From assembly GCF_001267535.1 (NCBI RefSeq), contig NZ_JRXE01000013.1, positions 38,398 to 102,397 on the forward strand: a DNA stretch of 64,000 nucleotides, written 5' to 3'. The notes under the pieces are model-generated. The model saw nothing but the letters and a program-made list of their open reading frames with translations. It did not search any database and was not told where the DNA came from. The number at the start of each line of letters is the position of its first letter. Positions within the stretch are counted from its first letter, which is position 1. Position numbers and translations under genes: made by a program. The DNA comes from Winslowiella iniecta (GTDB lineage Bacteria > Pseudomonadota > Gammaproteobacteria > Enterobacterales > Enterobacteriaceae). Of this stretch, positions 1-9,680 are shown in pieces.

Positions 1-1062
1 GAACTGGGTAGCCGAAAAGGATTTGTTGCACAGGGTCATCAGCAGCGCAACGAAAGCTGCGGTTCCCATACCGCCACAGAGATTCTCAACAAATACCGCG
101 CTGGCCATGCTGAGCATCTGTTTATCGGTGACAGACAGTATCCAGTAACCGAGATTTGACACCGCCTGCAACATGCCAAACCACATCAAGGCGCGAAACA
201 GCGTCAGGCGCTGCATCAGCACGCCGCCGTACAGCGCACCGATAATTGTTGCCAGCAGGCCGAGAGTTTTATTCACCAGCCCGACCTCACCGGCATCAAA
301 GCCGACGCCGCGAATCAGGAAGGTGGTGGTCAGACTGGCGGCAAATGCATCGCCGAGCTTGTACAACACGATTAAGGAAAGAATCAGCCAGGCATTATTG
401 CGGTTAAAGAAGTCGCGCAGCGGTGCCATGACTGCCTGCTCAAGAGTGCGTGGCTTGGGAATGGCATCGGTCGGCTCTTTGGCGCACAGGGTGGCAATTA
501 CCCCTGGTATCATCATCAGCGCCATCAGCCAGTAAGTGGCCTGCCAGCCGAGATAGCGATCGGCCAGCCACAGTGCCAGCCCGCCAGATACCAGCATGGC
601 CAGCCGATAACCTAATACCGTAATCGCCGCGCCGCTGCCGCGCTCTTCCGGCGGCAGCACATCGGTTTTCCACGCATCGAAAACAATATCTTGCGAGGCG
701 GAGCAGAAAGCCACCAGTACCGCCAGCGCAGCCAGCAGCGTCAGGTTACGCGACGGATCCATAAAGCCCATCGCCACAATCCCGACGATTAACAACAGCT
801 GCGAAATCAATAACCAGCCGCGACGACGGCCGAGGAATGGCGGCGTGTAGCGGTCCATCATTGGCGACCAGAGAAACTTAAACACATAGGCCTGGCCGAC
901 GAGAGAAAAGAAACCGATGGTTTTCAGATCGACATTTTCAACCGTCATCCATGCCTGCAGGGTGCCTGAGGTTAATGCAAGGGGTAAACCGGAGGCGAAA
1001 CCCAGCAGCAGCAGGAGTGCGGCGTTACGTTGAGTGAAAATGCGAAGGTAGTTATTGCCCAT
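1..1062 (-). CDS. ampG: Muropeptide permease AmpG (3' part cut by window edge)
   Basis: Inner-membrane importer of the major facilitator superfamily that brings GlcNAc-anhydro-MurNAc muropeptides into the cytoplasm for cell-wall recycling. The first 354 residues are present and open to the left edge; E. coli AmpG has 491. The start at 1062 gives an N-terminus with the family block GFASGLPLALTSGTLQAWM followed by DLKTIGFFSLVGQAYVFKF. The last residues seen read LMTLCNKSFSATQF, also a family block. Multiple hydrophobic segments run through the protein and I see no frame break. It lies downstream of the lipoprotein gene yajG on the same strand, as in E. coli. Identity is very likely; the C-terminal third is outside the window. 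Confidence 0.96.
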   Translation of the reverse strand, partial: MGNNYLRIFTQRNAALLLLLGFASGLPLALTSGTLQAWMTVENVDLKTIGFFSLVGQAYVFKFLWSPMMDRYTPPFLGRRRGWLLISQLLLIVGIVAMGFMDPSRNLTLLAALAVLVAFCSASQDIVFDAWKTDVLPPEERGSGAAITVLGYRLAMLVSGGLALWLADRYLGWQATYWLMALMMIPGVIATLCAKEPTDAIPKPRTLEQAVMAPLRDFFNRNNAWLILSLIVLYKLGDAFAASLTTTFLIRGVGFDAGEVGLVNKTLGLLATIIGALYGGVLMQRLTLFRALMWFGMLQAVSNLGYWILSVTDKQMLSMASAVFVENLCGGMGTAAFVALLMTLCNKSFSATQF

Positions 1063-1187
1063 AGAATCTCTGTGCCATATGCCGGTTGGGCTGGCGGCAA
1101 CGCCGCAGGAAATCATCATCAGGGCGACAAAATTGCCGCCCCAGTGAAAATATCAAAATGGGTAGCGTGATTGCCACCCGTTTTTGA

Positions 1188-1766
1188 TTAGCGAGCGTTT
1201 TGTTTAATAAAGGTATGGATACTGGTGTCTTGCGCCATATCTGAAATCACGTCGCCAAGCGTTGCGTTAACCGCCTTGGTGATTTTTTCATTGTTAGCGT
1301 TAAAGGCACCTTCAACACTGTAGGTCTGGCGATAGTTTTTCACCTGTTTGTTGCCGTTTTTCGCCGTAGCGATAATGGAGATGTCGGCTTTCGTGGTGAT
1401 GCTGTAACGCACGTTACCCTGGGTAACGTCGGCATACAGGTTATTAACGATGATTTGTAGATCCACCGCGCCGTTAGGGCCAATCATATAGCCACGAGCG
1501 CCCATCTGTTTCTCAAGCACTTCCTGTAACAGGAAGCGAAGGTCGCGGGATGGGGTCAGCGTCACCAGCTGACCATCACGATTCACTTTTGCCAGTGCCT
1601 GGTCGCTACGTTGATCGGCACCGTTAATGCTGACCGTGATGCCCATCAGACTGGGGTCCTGTTGTGGCAGATCGATCTTCGGTGAAACGTTTAAAGTGTT
1701 GCTGTTGTTGGCACAGCCAGCCAGAATAAAGACGGCCAGCAGCGGAAATAATAATTTTTTTAACAT
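1188..1766 (-). CDS. yajG: YajG family lipoprotein
   Basis: Predicted lipoprotein of 192 residues. The N-terminus is a lipoprotein signal with a short lysine-rich start, a hydrophobic core and the lipobox LAGC (Cys18), so the mature protein begins CANNSNTLNV. The rest matches YajG in length and in blocks such as SRDLRFLLQEVLEKQM and the polar C-terminal half. The function is not established. It sits 125 bp upstream of ampG on the same strand, and yajG-ampG is a known pair in enterobacteria, which suggests a link to cell-envelope recycling. It is divergent from bolA. Confidence 0.93.
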   Translation of the reverse strand: MLKKLLFPLLAVFILAGCANNSNTLNVSPKIDLPQQDPSLMGITVSINGADQRSDQALAKVNRDGQLVTLTPSRDLRFLLQEVLEKQMGARGYMIGPNGAVDLQIIVNNLYADVTQGNVRYSITTKADISIIATAKNGNKQVKNYRQTYSVEGAFNANNEKITKAVNATLGDVISDMAQDTSIHTFIKQNAR

Positions 1767-2077
1767 GCTTATTTTCTCGTTCGCGTAAGTTGTATTGCTG
1801 ACAAAACGTCGGCCATCATATCACTGGCAGGCGCGGAGGGAAGCCCTGAGAGGGCGTAAATTCATCAGCTTGCGGTATTTTAAGACTTCGCGAAGGGCAA
1901 GGGGTTCAGCGAAGCGGTGCCACCTGATGGTGCAGCGAAGCGCCGGAACCTGCCTTGTTCGCTGGCTGAGAAAATAACAGCTTAGGAAATATTCATCGCG
2001 AAACCGCGGGTTGGGTAAAAAACCGACTATTATTTAAAGAGATGGGGCGCAGCTCGCTGCCGTAGAGGAGTGTAGTT
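1767..2077. other. Divergent yajG/bolA intergenic region
   Basis: 311 bp without a convincing gene. It must hold the promoters of yajG and bolA. In E. coli bolA has a stationary-phase (gearbox, sigmaS) promoter just upstream of the gene. The AT-rich stretch at about 2018-2040, 40 bp before the bolA ATG, is the likely place, but I cannot fix the hexamers. The motif CAGCGAAGCG occurs twice as a direct repeat (about 1908 and 1933). The bolA Shine-Dalgarno is GAGGAG near 2065. Confidence 0.4.
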
Positions 2078-2392
2078 ATGATTCGCGGACAAATAGAAGA
2101 AAAGTTACGCACGGCGTTTAATCCAGTTCATCTGGAGGTCAACGACGAAAGTTACCGTCATAACGTGCCAGCCGGTTCGGAAAGTCACTTCAAAGTGATT
2201 ATTGTCAGTGACAGCTTTACCAACCAACGCTTCCTGATGCGGCATCGCGCCATTTATGGTGTGTTAGCCGATGAGTTAGCGGGCAGTGTGCATGCGCTGG
2301 CGTTACATACATATACCGTAAAAGAGTGGGAAGGGTTGCAGGATACTGTTCCGGCATCACCTAATTGTCGTGGTGCCGGTACCCTGGCCTGA
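2078..2392 (+). CDS. bolA: Transcriptional regulator / stress morphogen BolA
   Basis: BolA-family protein, 104 residues, the usual length. It belongs to the fold that pairs with monothiol glutaredoxins and acts as a DNA-binding regulator of cell shape, biofilm and stress genes. The conserved core is visible: [22 protein letters not shown], then [13 protein letters not shown], and the conserved His in [10 protein letters not shown]. The start is supported by GAGGAG about 8 bases upstream. It is monocistronic: divergent from yajG and closed by a strong hairpin terminator before tig. Confidence 0.96.
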   Translation: MIRGQIEEKLRTAFNPVHLEVNDESYRHNVPAGSESHFKVIIVSDSFTNQRFLMRHRAIYGVLADELAGSVHALALHTYTVKEWEGLQDTVPASPNCRGAGTLA

Positions 2393-2412
2393 TTTCAGGG
2401 ATGATGAGTAAA

Positions 2413-2437
2413 AAAACGGCCTGCGGGCCGTTTTGTC
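2413..2437 (+). terminator. Intrinsic terminator of bolA
   Basis: Perfect 9-bp stem, AAAACGGCC and GGCCGTTTT, with the loop TGCG, starting 21 bases after the bolA stop. The stem ends in a T run on the + strand and begins in an A run, so it could also stop transcription from the other direction. Confidence 0.88.
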
Positions 2438-2528
2438 GTTTTGGCGATTACCCGCGGCGATTGAACAATAATTTGCGATTTGTAGCGGAATTTGTAAAAA
2501 ACGGCGCCTTTGAGGCGGTTTTGCGTTC

Positions 2529-2557
2529 TCGACTCAGTCCGGCGATGTCGCTATAAT
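2529..2557 (+). promoter_or_regulatory. Probable tig promoter
   Basis: A perfect -10 hexamer TATAAT at 2552-2557 with TCGACT 17 bp upstream as a weak -35. It lies in the 333-bp bolA-tig gap, about 170 bp before the tig start, implying a long 5' leader. I see no other gene in the gap. Confidence 0.6.
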
Positions 2558-2725
2558 GCTGCGTCTATTTTTCCGGAATGTCTTCGGGACGCTTCTGGTA
2601 ACAGGGAATTCGGTTCTGAGCAACAGAGGCCGTCCCGGTTGTTAGAGAGCGCACAGTATCGCCTGCTGCGGTTTTGTGTGCTGTCTGAAGTTGACCGAGC
2701 ACGTGATTTTTTTTGAGGTAACAAG

Positions 2726-4030
2726 ATGCAAGTTTCAGTAGAAACCACTCAGGGCCTGGGCCGTCGCGTTACGATTACTGTCGCTGCTGACAGCATCGAG
2801 AGCGCTGTTAAAAAAGAGCTGGTCGACGTGGCTAAAAAAGTACGTATCGATGGCTTCCGTAAAGGCAAAGTGCCGATGACCGTTGTTGCACAGCGTTACG
2901 GTGCTTCTGTTCGCCAGGATGTGCTGGGCGAACTGATGCAGCGCAACTTCGTTGACGCGATCATCAAAGAAAAAATTAACCCGGCTGGCGCACCTAACTA
3001 CGTGCCAGGCGAGTACAAAGTGGGTGAAGACTTCACTTTCGCTGCAGAATTCGAAGTGTACCCGGAAGTTGAGCTGAAAGGTCTGGAAGCTATCGAAGTT
3101 GAGAAGCCGGTTGTTGAAGTGACCGACGCTGACGTCGATACCATGCTGGACACCCTGCGTAAGCAGCAGGCGACCTGGAAAGAGACCGATGCTGCTGCGA
3201 CTGCTGAAGATCGCGCAACTATCGATTTCACCGGTTCTGTCGACGGTGAAGAGTTCGAAGGCGGCAAAGCGTCTGACTTCGTACTGGCAATGGGCCAGGG
3301 TCGTATGATCCCAGGTTTCGAAGAAGTTGTTGTTGGCCATAAAGCTGGCGAAACGTTCACCATCGACGTTAACTTCCCGGACGATTACCACGCTGAAAAT
3401 CTGAAAGGTAAAGCAGCGAAGTTCGAGATCGTGCTGAAGAAAGTTGAAGAGCGCGAACTGCCAGAATTCACCGAAGAGTTCATCAAGCGTTTCGGCGTTG
3501 AAGATGGCTCTGTGGAAGGTCTGCGTGCCGAAGTACGTAAAAACATGGATCGCGAGCTGAAAGGCGCAGTGCGTAACCGTGTGAAAACGCAGGCAATCGA
3601 CGGCCTGGTTAACGCCAATGAAATCGACGTTCCGGCAGCACTGATTGACAGCGAAATCGACGTTCTGCGTCGTCAGGCTGCACAGCGTTTCGGTGGCAAC
3701 GAGAAACAAGCGTTTGAATTACCACGTGAACTGTTTGAAGAGCAGGCAAAACGTCGCGTAGTGGTTGGTTTGTTGCTGGGCGAAGTGATTCGTACCCATG
3801 AGCTGAAAGCTGACGAAGACCGCGTTAATGCGCTGATCGAAGAGATGGCTTCTGCGTATGAAGATCCGCAGGAAGTAATCGAGTTCTACAGCAAAAACAA
3901 TGAGCTGATGAACAACATGCGTAACGTTGCTCTGGAAGAACAAGCGGTTGAAGCGGTTCTGGCTAAAGCAAAAGTGACTGAAAAAGAGACTGGCTTCCAG
4001 GATCTGATGAATCAGACTGCTTCTGCCTGA
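2726..4030 (+). CDS. tig: Trigger factor, ribosome-associated chaperone and prolyl isomerase
   Basis: Trigger factor, 434 residues (E. coli 432). It docks at the ribosome exit tunnel and shields nascent chains. The N-terminal ribosome-binding domain shows the signature GFRKGKVP at residues 43-50. The central FKBP-type peptidyl-prolyl isomerase domain (about 150-245) contains [16 protein letters not shown]. The C-terminal helical arm domain follows and ends in a short Ala-rich tail. A Shine-Dalgarno GAGG precedes the ATG. It is followed by a strong terminator and then clpPX, the usual enterobacterial order that puts folding and degradation side by side. Confidence 0.98.
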   Translation: MQVSVETTQGLGRRVTITVAADSIESAVKKELVDVAKKVRIDGFRKGKVPMTVVAQRYGASVRQDVLGELMQRNFVDAIIKEKINPAGAPNYVPGEYKVGEDFTFAAEFEVYPEVELKGLEAIEVEKPVVEVTDADVDTMLDTLRKQQATWKETDAAATAEDRATIDFTGSVDGEEFEGGKASDFVLAMGQGRMIPGFEEVVVGHKAGETFTIDVNFPDDYHAENLKGKAAKFEIVLKKVEERELPEFTEEFIKRFGVEDGSVEGLRAEVRKNMDRELKGAVRNRVKTQAIDGLVNANEIDVPAALIDSEIDVLRRQAAQRFGGNEKQAFELPRELFEEQAKRRVVVGLLLGEVIRTHELKADEDRVNALIEEMASAYEDPQEVIEFYSKNNELMNNMRNVALEEQAVEAVLAKAKVTEKETGFQDLMNQTASA

Positions 4031-4052
4031 TTCGAATTTCCGTCAATAAGTT

Positions 4053-4085
4053 AAGCCCGCAGCCGCAAGGTTGCGGGCTTTTTCT
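4053..4085 (+). terminator. Intrinsic terminator of tig
   Basis: Stem AAGCCCGCA (4053-4061) paired with TGCGGGCTT (4072-4080), followed directly by a T-rich run. Confidence 0.9.
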
Positions 4086-4195
4086 TTACTCTTTTCTGGC
4101 AAACGTCACCTTTTAACGGTTATTTGCTTAATTAAGCGACGAATTATCGTCTATGCTGTTTTTCCTGGTTAGCGATTGATGAAAACGTTGTTATG

Positions 4196-4225
4196 CTTGA
4201 AATACCAGGGCAGCATCCCCAGATA
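4196..4225 (+). promoter_or_regulatory. Sigma32 heat-shock promoter of clpPX
   Basis: CTTGAAA at 4196-4202 and CCCCAGATA at 4217-4225, spaced 14 bp, match the sigma32 consensus (CTTGAAA, 13-15 bp, CCCCATNT). It lies about 150 bp before the clpP start and fits the known heat-shock control of clpP in E. coli. Confidence 0.8.
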
Positions 4226-4283
4226 GTTTATGCATAACCCGTAATTGTAGCGCTGGCTGATTGACCGTCCGGATGGCGTCGGC

Positions 4284-4322
4284 GAGTGACTCTCGGGAAT
4301 CTTCGTATTCCCCGACTCACTC
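4284..4322 (+). other. Long imperfect hairpin in the clpP 5' leader
   Basis: Outer arms GAGTGA and TCACTC enclose an inner 6-bp stem GGGAAT/ATTCCC with the loop CTTCGT. It lies in the transcribed leader 53 bases upstream of the clpP ATG and has no T run, so it is unlikely to be a simple terminator. It may stabilise the mRNA or modulate expression; the function is unknown. Confidence 0.5.
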
Positions 4323-4374
4323 TAGTAGAATCGGTACAGAGTGTTGCCAAATGAAATTTATCCAGGAGACGGTA

Positions 4375-4998
4375 ATGTCATACAGTGGCGAACGTGAACA
4401 AACTGCACCTCATATGGCTTTAGTGCCAATGGTGGTCGAACAAACTTCGCGCGGAGAGCGTTCTTACGACATCTTTTCGCGCCTGCTGAAAGAGCGCATT
4501 ATTTTCCTTACCGGTCAGGTTGAGGATCATATGGCGAACTTGATTGTCGCGCAGATGCTGTTTCTTGAAGCGGAAAACCCGGAAAAAGACATCCATCTCT
4601 ATATTAACTCTCCTGGTGGCGTCATTACCGCAGGTATGTCGATTTACGACACCATGAAATTTATTAAGCCGGACGTCAGCACCATCTGTATGGGCCAGGC
4701 CTGCTCCATGGGCGCGTTCCTGCTGACCGCTGGCGCAAAAGGTAAGCGTTACTGCCTGCCAAATTCGCGCGTGATGATTCACCAGCCGTTAGGCGGTTAT
4801 CAGGGCCAGGCGACCGACATTGAGATTCATGCGCGTGAAATTCTGAAAGTGAAACAGCGTATGAACCAGTTGATGGCCGAACATACGGGCAAAACTCTCG
4901 AAGAAATCGAGAGAGACACCGAACGCGATCGTTTCCTCTCCGCGAGTGAAGCTGTAGAGTATGGTTTAGTCGATTCCATCCTGACGCATCGCGAATAA
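4375..4998 (+). CDS. clpP: ATP-dependent Clp protease proteolytic subunit ClpP
   Basis: Serine peptidase that forms the double heptameric barrel fed by ClpX and ClpA. The ATG at 4375 gives 207 residues, exactly the E. coli length, starting MSYSGERE. The open frame extends upstream to 4261, but that part has no family similarity. Active-site blocks are visible: the oxyanion strand NSPGG, Ser111 in QACSMGA, His136 in MIHQPLGG, and Asp185 in the [12 protein letters not shown] region. A short propeptide is expected to be removed by self-processing. It is followed by clpX after 124 bp, in the same operon behind the sigma32 promoter. Confidence 0.98.
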   Translation: MSYSGEREQTAPHMALVPMVVEQTSRGERSYDIFSRLLKERIIFLTGQVEDHMANLIVAQMLFLEAENPEKDIHLYINSPGGVITAGMSIYDTMKFIKPDVSTICMGQACSMGAFLLTAGAKGKRYCLPNSRVMIHQPLGGYQGQATDIEIHAREILKVKQRMNQLMAEHTGKTLEEIERDTERDRFLSASEAVEYGLVDSILTHRE

Positions 4999-5007
4999 GG
5001 CTCAAAT

Positions 5008-5041
5008 CCGCTGGTCGAGCTATAGTTAGTGAAACCAGCGG
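5008..5041 (+). other. Hairpin between clpP and clpX
   Basis: Arms CCGCTGG and CCAGCGG (7 bp) separated by 20 bases, ten bases after the clpP stop. No T run follows, so at most it is a weak attenuator or mRNA-stability element that lowers clpX relative to clpP. Confidence 0.4.
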
Positions 5042-5122
5042 CAGGAGTTGCAATATCGAGGGCAGCGCGAGGCGTTGTCATCGCCGCCAAGCATGCGGAC
5101 GAATAAAAGAAGAGGTTAACTG

Positions 5123-6397
5123 ATGACAGATAAGCGCAAAGACGGTTCAGGAAAGCTGCTGTACTGCTCTTTTTGCGGCAAAAGCCAGCATGAAGTGCGC
5201 AAGCTGATTGCCGGGCCGTCAGTGTATATCTGCGATGAGTGTGTCGATCTGTGTAATGACATCATTCGCGAAGAGATTAAAGAAGTGGCCCCGCATCGTG
5301 AGCGCAGTGCGCTGCCAACGCCGCACGAAATCCGCCATCACCTCGATGATTATGTTATCGGTCAGGAGAAGGCGAAAAAGGTGCTGGCCGTTGCGGTCTA
5401 CAACCACTACAAGCGCCTGCGCAATGGCGATACCAGCAATGGTATCGAATTGGGCAAAAGTAACATTCTGCTGATCGGTCCTACTGGTAGCGGTAAAACG
5501 CTGTTGGCAGAAACCTTAGCGCGTCTGTTAGATGTGCCATTTACCATGGCCGATGCCACCACCCTGACCGAAGCCGGTTATGTGGGTGAGGACGTCGAAA
5601 ATATCATTCAGAAACTGTTGCAGAAGTGCGACTACGACGTGCAGAAAGCTCAGCGCGGTATCGTTTACATCGATGAGATTGATAAAATCTCACGTAAGTC
5701 GGATAACCCGTCAATTACACGTGATGTTTCCGGTGAAGGCGTGCAGCAGGCGTTACTGAAGCTGATCGAAGGGACGGTTGCCGCGGTACCACCGCAGGGT
5801 GGACGTAAACATCCGCAGCAAGAGTTCCTGCAGGTCGACACCTCGAAGATCCTGTTTATCTGTGGCGGCGCGTTTGCCGGCCTCGATAAAGTGATCGCTC
5901 AGCGTGTTGAAACCGGCTCCGGTATTGGTTTTGGCGCTACGGTAAAAGGTAAATCGCAGAAAGCCACCGAAGGCCAGCTGCTTGAGCAGGTGGAACCGGA
6001 AGATCTGATCAAGTTTGGTCTGATTCCTGAGTTTATTGGTCGTCTGCCAGTCGTGGCAACGCTGAATGAACTGAGTGAAGAAGCACTGATCCAGATTCTG
6101 CGTGAGCCGAAGAACGCGCTGACCAAACAGTACCAGGCGCTGTTTAACCTGGAAGGCGTGGAACTGGAGTTCCGTGACGAGGCGTTAACGGCTATTGCCA
6201 AAAAAGCCATGTCACGTAAAACCGGTGCGCGTGGTCTGCGTTCTATCGTCGAAGGTGCGTTGCTGAATACCATGTACGATCTGCCTTCAATGGATGACGT
6301 GGAGAAAGTGGTGATTGATGAATCAGTGATCGATGAGCAAACCGATCCGATGCTGATTTACGGCAAGCCGGAAGCGCAACAAGCTTCTGGCGAATAA
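5123..6397 (+). CDS. clpX: ClpX, unfoldase subunit of the Clp protease
   Basis: AAA+ unfoldase of 424 residues, the same length as in E. coli. The N-terminal zinc-binding domain carries C15-x2-C18 and C37-x2-C40 ([15 protein letters not shown]) and binds adaptors and some substrates. Walker A is GPTGSGKT near residue 120, the pore loop is GYVG near 153, and Walker B is IVYIDEIDK. The ClpP-docking IGF loop is seen in GSGIGFGA near 268. Sensor and arginine motifs fall in PEFIGRLPV and [12 protein letters not shown]. It is co-transcribed with clpP, and a hairpin terminator lies 30 bp after the stop. Confidence 0.98.
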   Translation: MTDKRKDGSGKLLYCSFCGKSQHEVRKLIAGPSVYICDECVDLCNDIIREEIKEVAPHRERSALPTPHEIRHHLDDYVIGQEKAKKVLAVAVYNHYKRLRNGDTSNGIELGKSNILLIGPTGSGKTLLAETLARLLDVPFTMADATTLTEAGYVGEDVENIIQKLLQKCDYDVQKAQRGIVYIDEIDKISRKSDNPSITRDVSGEGVQQALLKLIEGTVAAVPPQGGRKHPQQEFLQVDTSKILFICGGAFAGLDKVIAQRVETGSGIGFGATVKGKSQKATEGQLLEQVEPEDLIKFGLIPEFIGRLPVVATLNELSEEALIQILREPKNALTKQYQALFNLEGVELEFRDEALTAIAKKAMSRKTGARGLRSIVEGALLNTMYDLPSMDDVEKVVIDESVIDEQTDPMLIYGKPEAQQASGE

Positions 6398-6426
6398 ATA
6401 ACCAAATCAATCCAGTCAGTTATCTA

Positions 6427-6456
6427 AAAAGGGGAAAATTCTTTCCCCTTTTGTTT
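6427..6456 (+). terminator. Intrinsic terminator of clpPX
   Basis: Perfect 11-bp stem AAAAGGGGAAA / TTTCCCCTTTT with a 4-base loop, followed by more T. It separates clpPX from the lon promoter. Confidence 0.9.
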
Positions 6457-6472
6457 TTCTCTCCAGCTTTAC

Positions 6473-6501
6473 ATTGAATGTCTGACATTCATCCCCATAT
6501 A
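6473..6501 (+). promoter_or_regulatory. Sigma32 heat-shock promoter of lon
   Basis: ATTGAAT at 6473-6479 and CCCCATATA at 6493-6501, 13 bp apart. The -10 element is identical to what I recall for the E. coli lon promoter. Confidence 0.82.
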
Positions 6502-6586
6502 CTCAAATACCTGTGGGTTGACTGCACTTTCACTGCATTATGCGGTTCCCATCACCCTGGCGGACATTAAACTAAGAGAGAGCTCT

Positions 6587-8941
6587 ATGAATCCTGAGCG
6601 TTCTGAACGCATTGAAATCCCTGTGTTGCCTCTGCGCGACGTAGTGGTTTATCCGCACATGGTAATTCCGTTGTTTGTAGGTCGGGAAAAATCGATTCGG
6701 TGCCTCGAAGCCGCCATGGATCACGATAAAAAGATCATGCTGGTTGCACAGAAAGAGGCTTCAACGGATGAACCTGGCATTAACGATCTCTTCTCGGTAG
6801 GGACCGTTGCCTCCATTTTGCAAATGCTGAAGCTGCCAGATGGCACGGTAAAAGTGCTGGTGGAAGGCTTGCAGCGTGCGCATATCACGACTCTGGCCGA
6901 TAACGGTGACCACTTTACTGCTCAGGCGGAATATCTGGTTTCACCAGAAATCGAAGAGCGTGAGCAGGAAGTACTGGTACGCACGGCGATTAATCAGTTT
7001 GAAGGCTACATCAAACTGAACAAAAAGATTCCACCAGAAGTCCTGACGTCGCTGAACAGCATCGACGACGCAGCACGTCTGGCCGATACCGTTGCCGCGC
7101 ATATGCCACTGAAGCTGGCGGATAAGCAGTCGGTGCTGGAGATGTCAGACGTTAACGAACGTCTGGAATATCTGATGGCGATGATGGAATCTGAAATTGA
7201 CCTGTTGCAGGTAGAAAAACGCATCCGCAACCGCGTCAAAAAACAGATGGAAAAAAGTCAGCGTGAGTACTATCTGAATGAGCAGATGAAGGCGATTCAG
7301 AAAGAACTGGGCGAAATGGATGACGCGCCTGACGAAAACGAAGCATTGAAGCGCAAAATCGATGCGGCAAAAATGCCGAAAGAAGCGCGGGATAAAACCG
7401 AAGCTGAGCTGCAGAAGCTGAAAATGATGTCGCCGATGTCAGCAGAAGCCACCGTGGTGCGCGGCTATATTGACTGGATGGTTCAGGTTCCGTGGAATGC
7501 GCGCAGCAAGGTGAAGAAAGACCTGCGTAAAGCGCAGGAGACGCTGGATACCGACCACTTTGGTCTGGAGCGCGTTAAAGACCGTATTCTCGAATATTTA
7601 GCCGTACAGAGCCGCGTCAGCAAAATTAAAGGGCCGATTCTGTGTCTGGTGGGGCCGCCGGGTGTCGGTAAAACCTCACTGGGGCAGTCGATTGCCAAAG
7701 CGACCGGGCGTAAATATGTGCGAATGGCGCTGGGTGGTGTGCGTGATGAAGCGGAAATCCGTGGTCACCGCCGGACCTATATCGGTTCTATGCCAGGCAA
7801 ACTAATCCAGAAAATGGCGAAAGTCGGCGTGAAAAACCCACTTTTCCTGCTGGATGAGATCGACAAAATGTCATCTGATATGCGCGGCGATCCGGCTTCC
7901 GCTCTGCTGGAAGTGTTGGATCCTGAGCAGAACATCGCGTTTAACGATCACTATCTGGAAGTGGATTACGATCTCTCCGATGTGATGTTTGTCGCGACGT
8001 CAAACTCGATGAACATTCCGGCTCCGCTGCTGGACCGTATGGAAGTGATTCGTCTGTCGGGTTATACCGAAGATGAAAAACTGAATATTGCCAAACAGCA
8101 TCTGCTGCCGAAGCAGATTGAGCGTAATGCGCTGAAGAAAAATGAAATTTCGGTGGATGACAGCGCTATCGTCGGCATTATCCGCTACTACACCCGCGAA
8201 GCCGGGGTGCGTAGCCTGGAACGTGAACTGTCGAAACTGTGCCGCAAAGCAGTAAAAGCGCTGCTGATGGATAAAGCCGTTAAGCACATTGAAATTAATG
8301 GCGACAACCTGAAGGATTTCCTTGGCGTTCAGCGCTTTGATTATGGCCGCGCAGACAGTGAAAACCGCGTGGGTCAGGTGACTGGCCTGGCATGGACGGA
8401 AGTGGGCGGCGATCTGCTGACTATCGAAACCGCCTGTGTGCCGGGTAAAGGCAAACTGACCTATACGGGTTCACTCGGTGAAGTGATGCAGGAGTCGATT
8501 CAGGCGGCATTAACGGTGGTACGCGCACGTGCGGAGAAACTGGGCATTAACGGTGACTTCTACGAAAAACGCGATATTCACGTACACGTGCCGGAAGGCG
8601 CAACGCCGAAAGATGGCCCGAGCGCCGGTATTGCGATGTGTACCGCGCTGGTTTCTTGCCTGACTGGTAATCCGGTACGTGCCGATGTGGCGATGACCGG
8701 CGAGATCACCCTGCGTGGTCAGGTGCTGCCGATTGGTGGCCTGAAAGAGAAACTGCTGGCAGCACACCGTGGCGGTATCAAAACCGTGCTGATTCCGGAT
8801 GAAAACAAGCGCGATCTGGAAGAGATTCCGGATAACGTTATTGCCGATCTGGACATTCATCCGGTGAAGCGCATCGAGGAAGTGCTGGCGCTGGCGTTAC
8901 AAAATGCCCCATACGGCATGCAGGTTGCCACTGCAAAATAG
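6587..8941 (+). CDS. lon: ATP-dependent protease Lon
   Basis: Homohexameric AAA+ serine protease that degrades misfolded proteins and regulators. The ATG at 6587 gives 784 residues, the E. coli length, starting [18 protein letters not shown] and preceded by AAGAGAGAG. The longer upstream frame has no family match. The substrate-binding LON domain spans about 1-200, followed by a coiled-coil segment. Walker A is GPPGVGKT (about 356) and Walker [11 protein letters not shown]. The protease domain has the catalytic Ser (679 by E. coli numbering) in PKDGPSAG and the catalytic Lys (722) in [14 protein letters not shown]. It is followed by a terminator and hupB. Confidence 0.98.
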   Translation: MNPERSERIEIPVLPLRDVVVYPHMVIPLFVGREKSIRCLEAAMDHDKKIMLVAQKEASTDEPGINDLFSVGTVASILQMLKLPDGTVKVLVEGLQRAHITTLADNGDHFTAQAEYLVSPEIEEREQEVLVRTAINQFEGYIKLNKKIPPEVLTSLNSIDDAARLADTVAAHMPLKLADKQSVLEMSDVNERLEYLMAMMESEIDLLQVEKRIRNRVKKQMEKSQREYYLNEQMKAIQKELGEMDDAPDENEALKRKIDAAKMPKEARDKTEAELQKLKMMSPMSAEATVVRGYIDWMVQVPWNARSKVKKDLRKAQETLDTDHFGLERVKDRILEYLAVQSRVSKIKGPILCLVGPPGVGKTSLGQSIAKATGRKYVRMALGGVRDEAEIRGHRRTYIGSMPGKLIQKMAKVGVKNPLFLLDEIDKMSSDMRGDPASALLEVLDPEQNIAFNDHYLEVDYDLSDVMFVATSNSMNIPAPLLDRMEVIRLSGYTEDEKLNIAKQHLLPKQIERNALKKNEISVDDSAIVGIIRYYTREAGVRSLERELSKLCRKAVKALLMDKAVKHIEINGDNLKDFLGVQRFDYGRADSENRVGQVTGLAWTEVGGDLLTIETACVPGKGKLTYTGSLGEVMQESIQAALTVVRARAEKLGINGDFYEKRDIHVHVPEGATPKDGPSAGIAMCTALVSCLTGNPVRADVAMTGEITLRGQVLPIGGLKEKLLAAHRGGIKTVLIPDENKRDLEEIPDNVIADLDIHPVKRIEEVLALALQNAPYGMQVATAK

Positions 8942-8972
8942 TGATTTAAGGCAAAAAGCGTCTGAAAGTGTC

Positions 8973-9008
8973 GCTGGCGAGTCAAATCGGGCTTGCCAGC
9001 TTTTTTTT
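8973..9008 (+). terminator. Intrinsic terminator of lon
   Basis: 9-bp stem GCTGGCGAG / CTTGCCAGC with one G-T pair and a 10-base loop, followed by eight T. Confidence 0.88.
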
Positions 9009-9140
9009 GACTCGCTAATTTAGAGAGCTGCTGAGCTAACAACGTTAAAGATTAAACATTGTTTCAGCACTTAAGGCTTGATATAACTTGCTGCGCGATC
9101 GTGCAGGGCGGGATGCTCGGGTACGATGTGAATAATAAAA

Positions 9141-9158
9141 GAGGGGATGAATAGAGTG
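9141..9158 (+). promoter_or_regulatory. Ribosome-binding site that selects the GTG start of hupB
   Basis: GAGGGG at 9141-9146 directly touches the ATG at 9147, leaving no spacer, but stands 9 bases from the in-frame GTG at 9156. Only the GTG has workable spacing, and it also yields the standard 90-residue protein. Confidence 0.75.
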
Positions 9159-9428
9159 AATAAGTCACAGTTGATCGACAAAATTGCTGCGGATGCTGAC
9201 ATTTCTAAAGCTGCAGCTGGACGTGTATTAGATGCTTTTATGGGTTCCGTTTCCGATACTCTGAAAGCCGGTGAAGAAGTCGCGCTGGTTGGTTTTGGTA
9301 CTTTCTCTGTTCGTGAGCGTTCAGAGCGTACTGGCCGCAACCCACAGACGGGTAAAGAGATCACCATTCCAGCGGGTAAAGTACCAGGCTTCCGTGCCGG
9401 TAAAGCGCTGAAAGACGCGGTTAACTAA
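9156..9428 (+). CDS. hupB: DNA-binding protein HU, beta subunit
   Basis: Nucleoid-associated histone-like protein of 90 residues, E. coli length. It forms dimers with HU-alpha that bend DNA without strong sequence preference. The family hallmark [22 protein letters not shown] is present; its RNP tip inserts proline into the DNA minor groove. The C-terminus [16 protein letters not shown] is typical. GTG is chosen as the start because of ribosome-site spacing and family length. An ATG three codons upstream would add MNR. It has its own terminator before ppiD. Confidence 0.96.
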   Translation: MNKSQLIDKIAADADISKAAAGRVLDAFMGSVSDTLKAGEEVALVGFGTFSVRERSERTGRNPQTGKEITIPAGKVPGFRAGKALKDAVN

Positions 9429-9502
9429 TGGCGGTTAACCCTCCATTGAAGCAATTTCTTCGGTGGATTGAGGACTGACAAAGCGTTCTCATGTAACATA
9501 AG

Positions 9503-9533
9503 GGCACATCAGGTGATTGATGTGCCTTTTTTT
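9503..9533 (+). terminator. Intrinsic terminator of hupB
   Basis: Perfect 9-bp stem GGCACATCA / TGATGTGCC with a 6-base loop and a run of seven T. Confidence 0.9.
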
Positions 9534-9680
9534 ATCGTTATCTGTGACAAACGCTGTTTGCGCGTGTCAAAACCTGGCCGAATGCTGCAGGCCTGAAGTG
9601 CAGCAGCGTGGAACCCCCGCGAGGATGCGGGATGAAAACGTAGGGTTTACATTCACACTACAGCGGAGTGTTGGCATACC

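Noticed and set aside
1908-1942. Direct repeat CAGCGAAGCG twice upstream of bolA
   Set aside because: Only two short copies; not enough to call an operator or a CRISPR-like array.
2735-3709. 324-codon open frame antisense to tig
   Set aside because: It has no recognisable domain or ribosome site; it mirrors the codon bias of a highly expressed gene. Trigger factor on the + strand explains the region.
4261-4374. 38-residue N-terminal extension of ClpP
   Set aside because: No family similarity, lies in the heat-shock leader, and the ATG at 4375 gives the exact family length.
4705-4713. Cys next to the catalytic Ser of ClpP (QACSMGA instead of QAASMGA)
   Set aside because: I believe Cys is common at this position in other gammaproteobacteria, so I do not report it as unusual.
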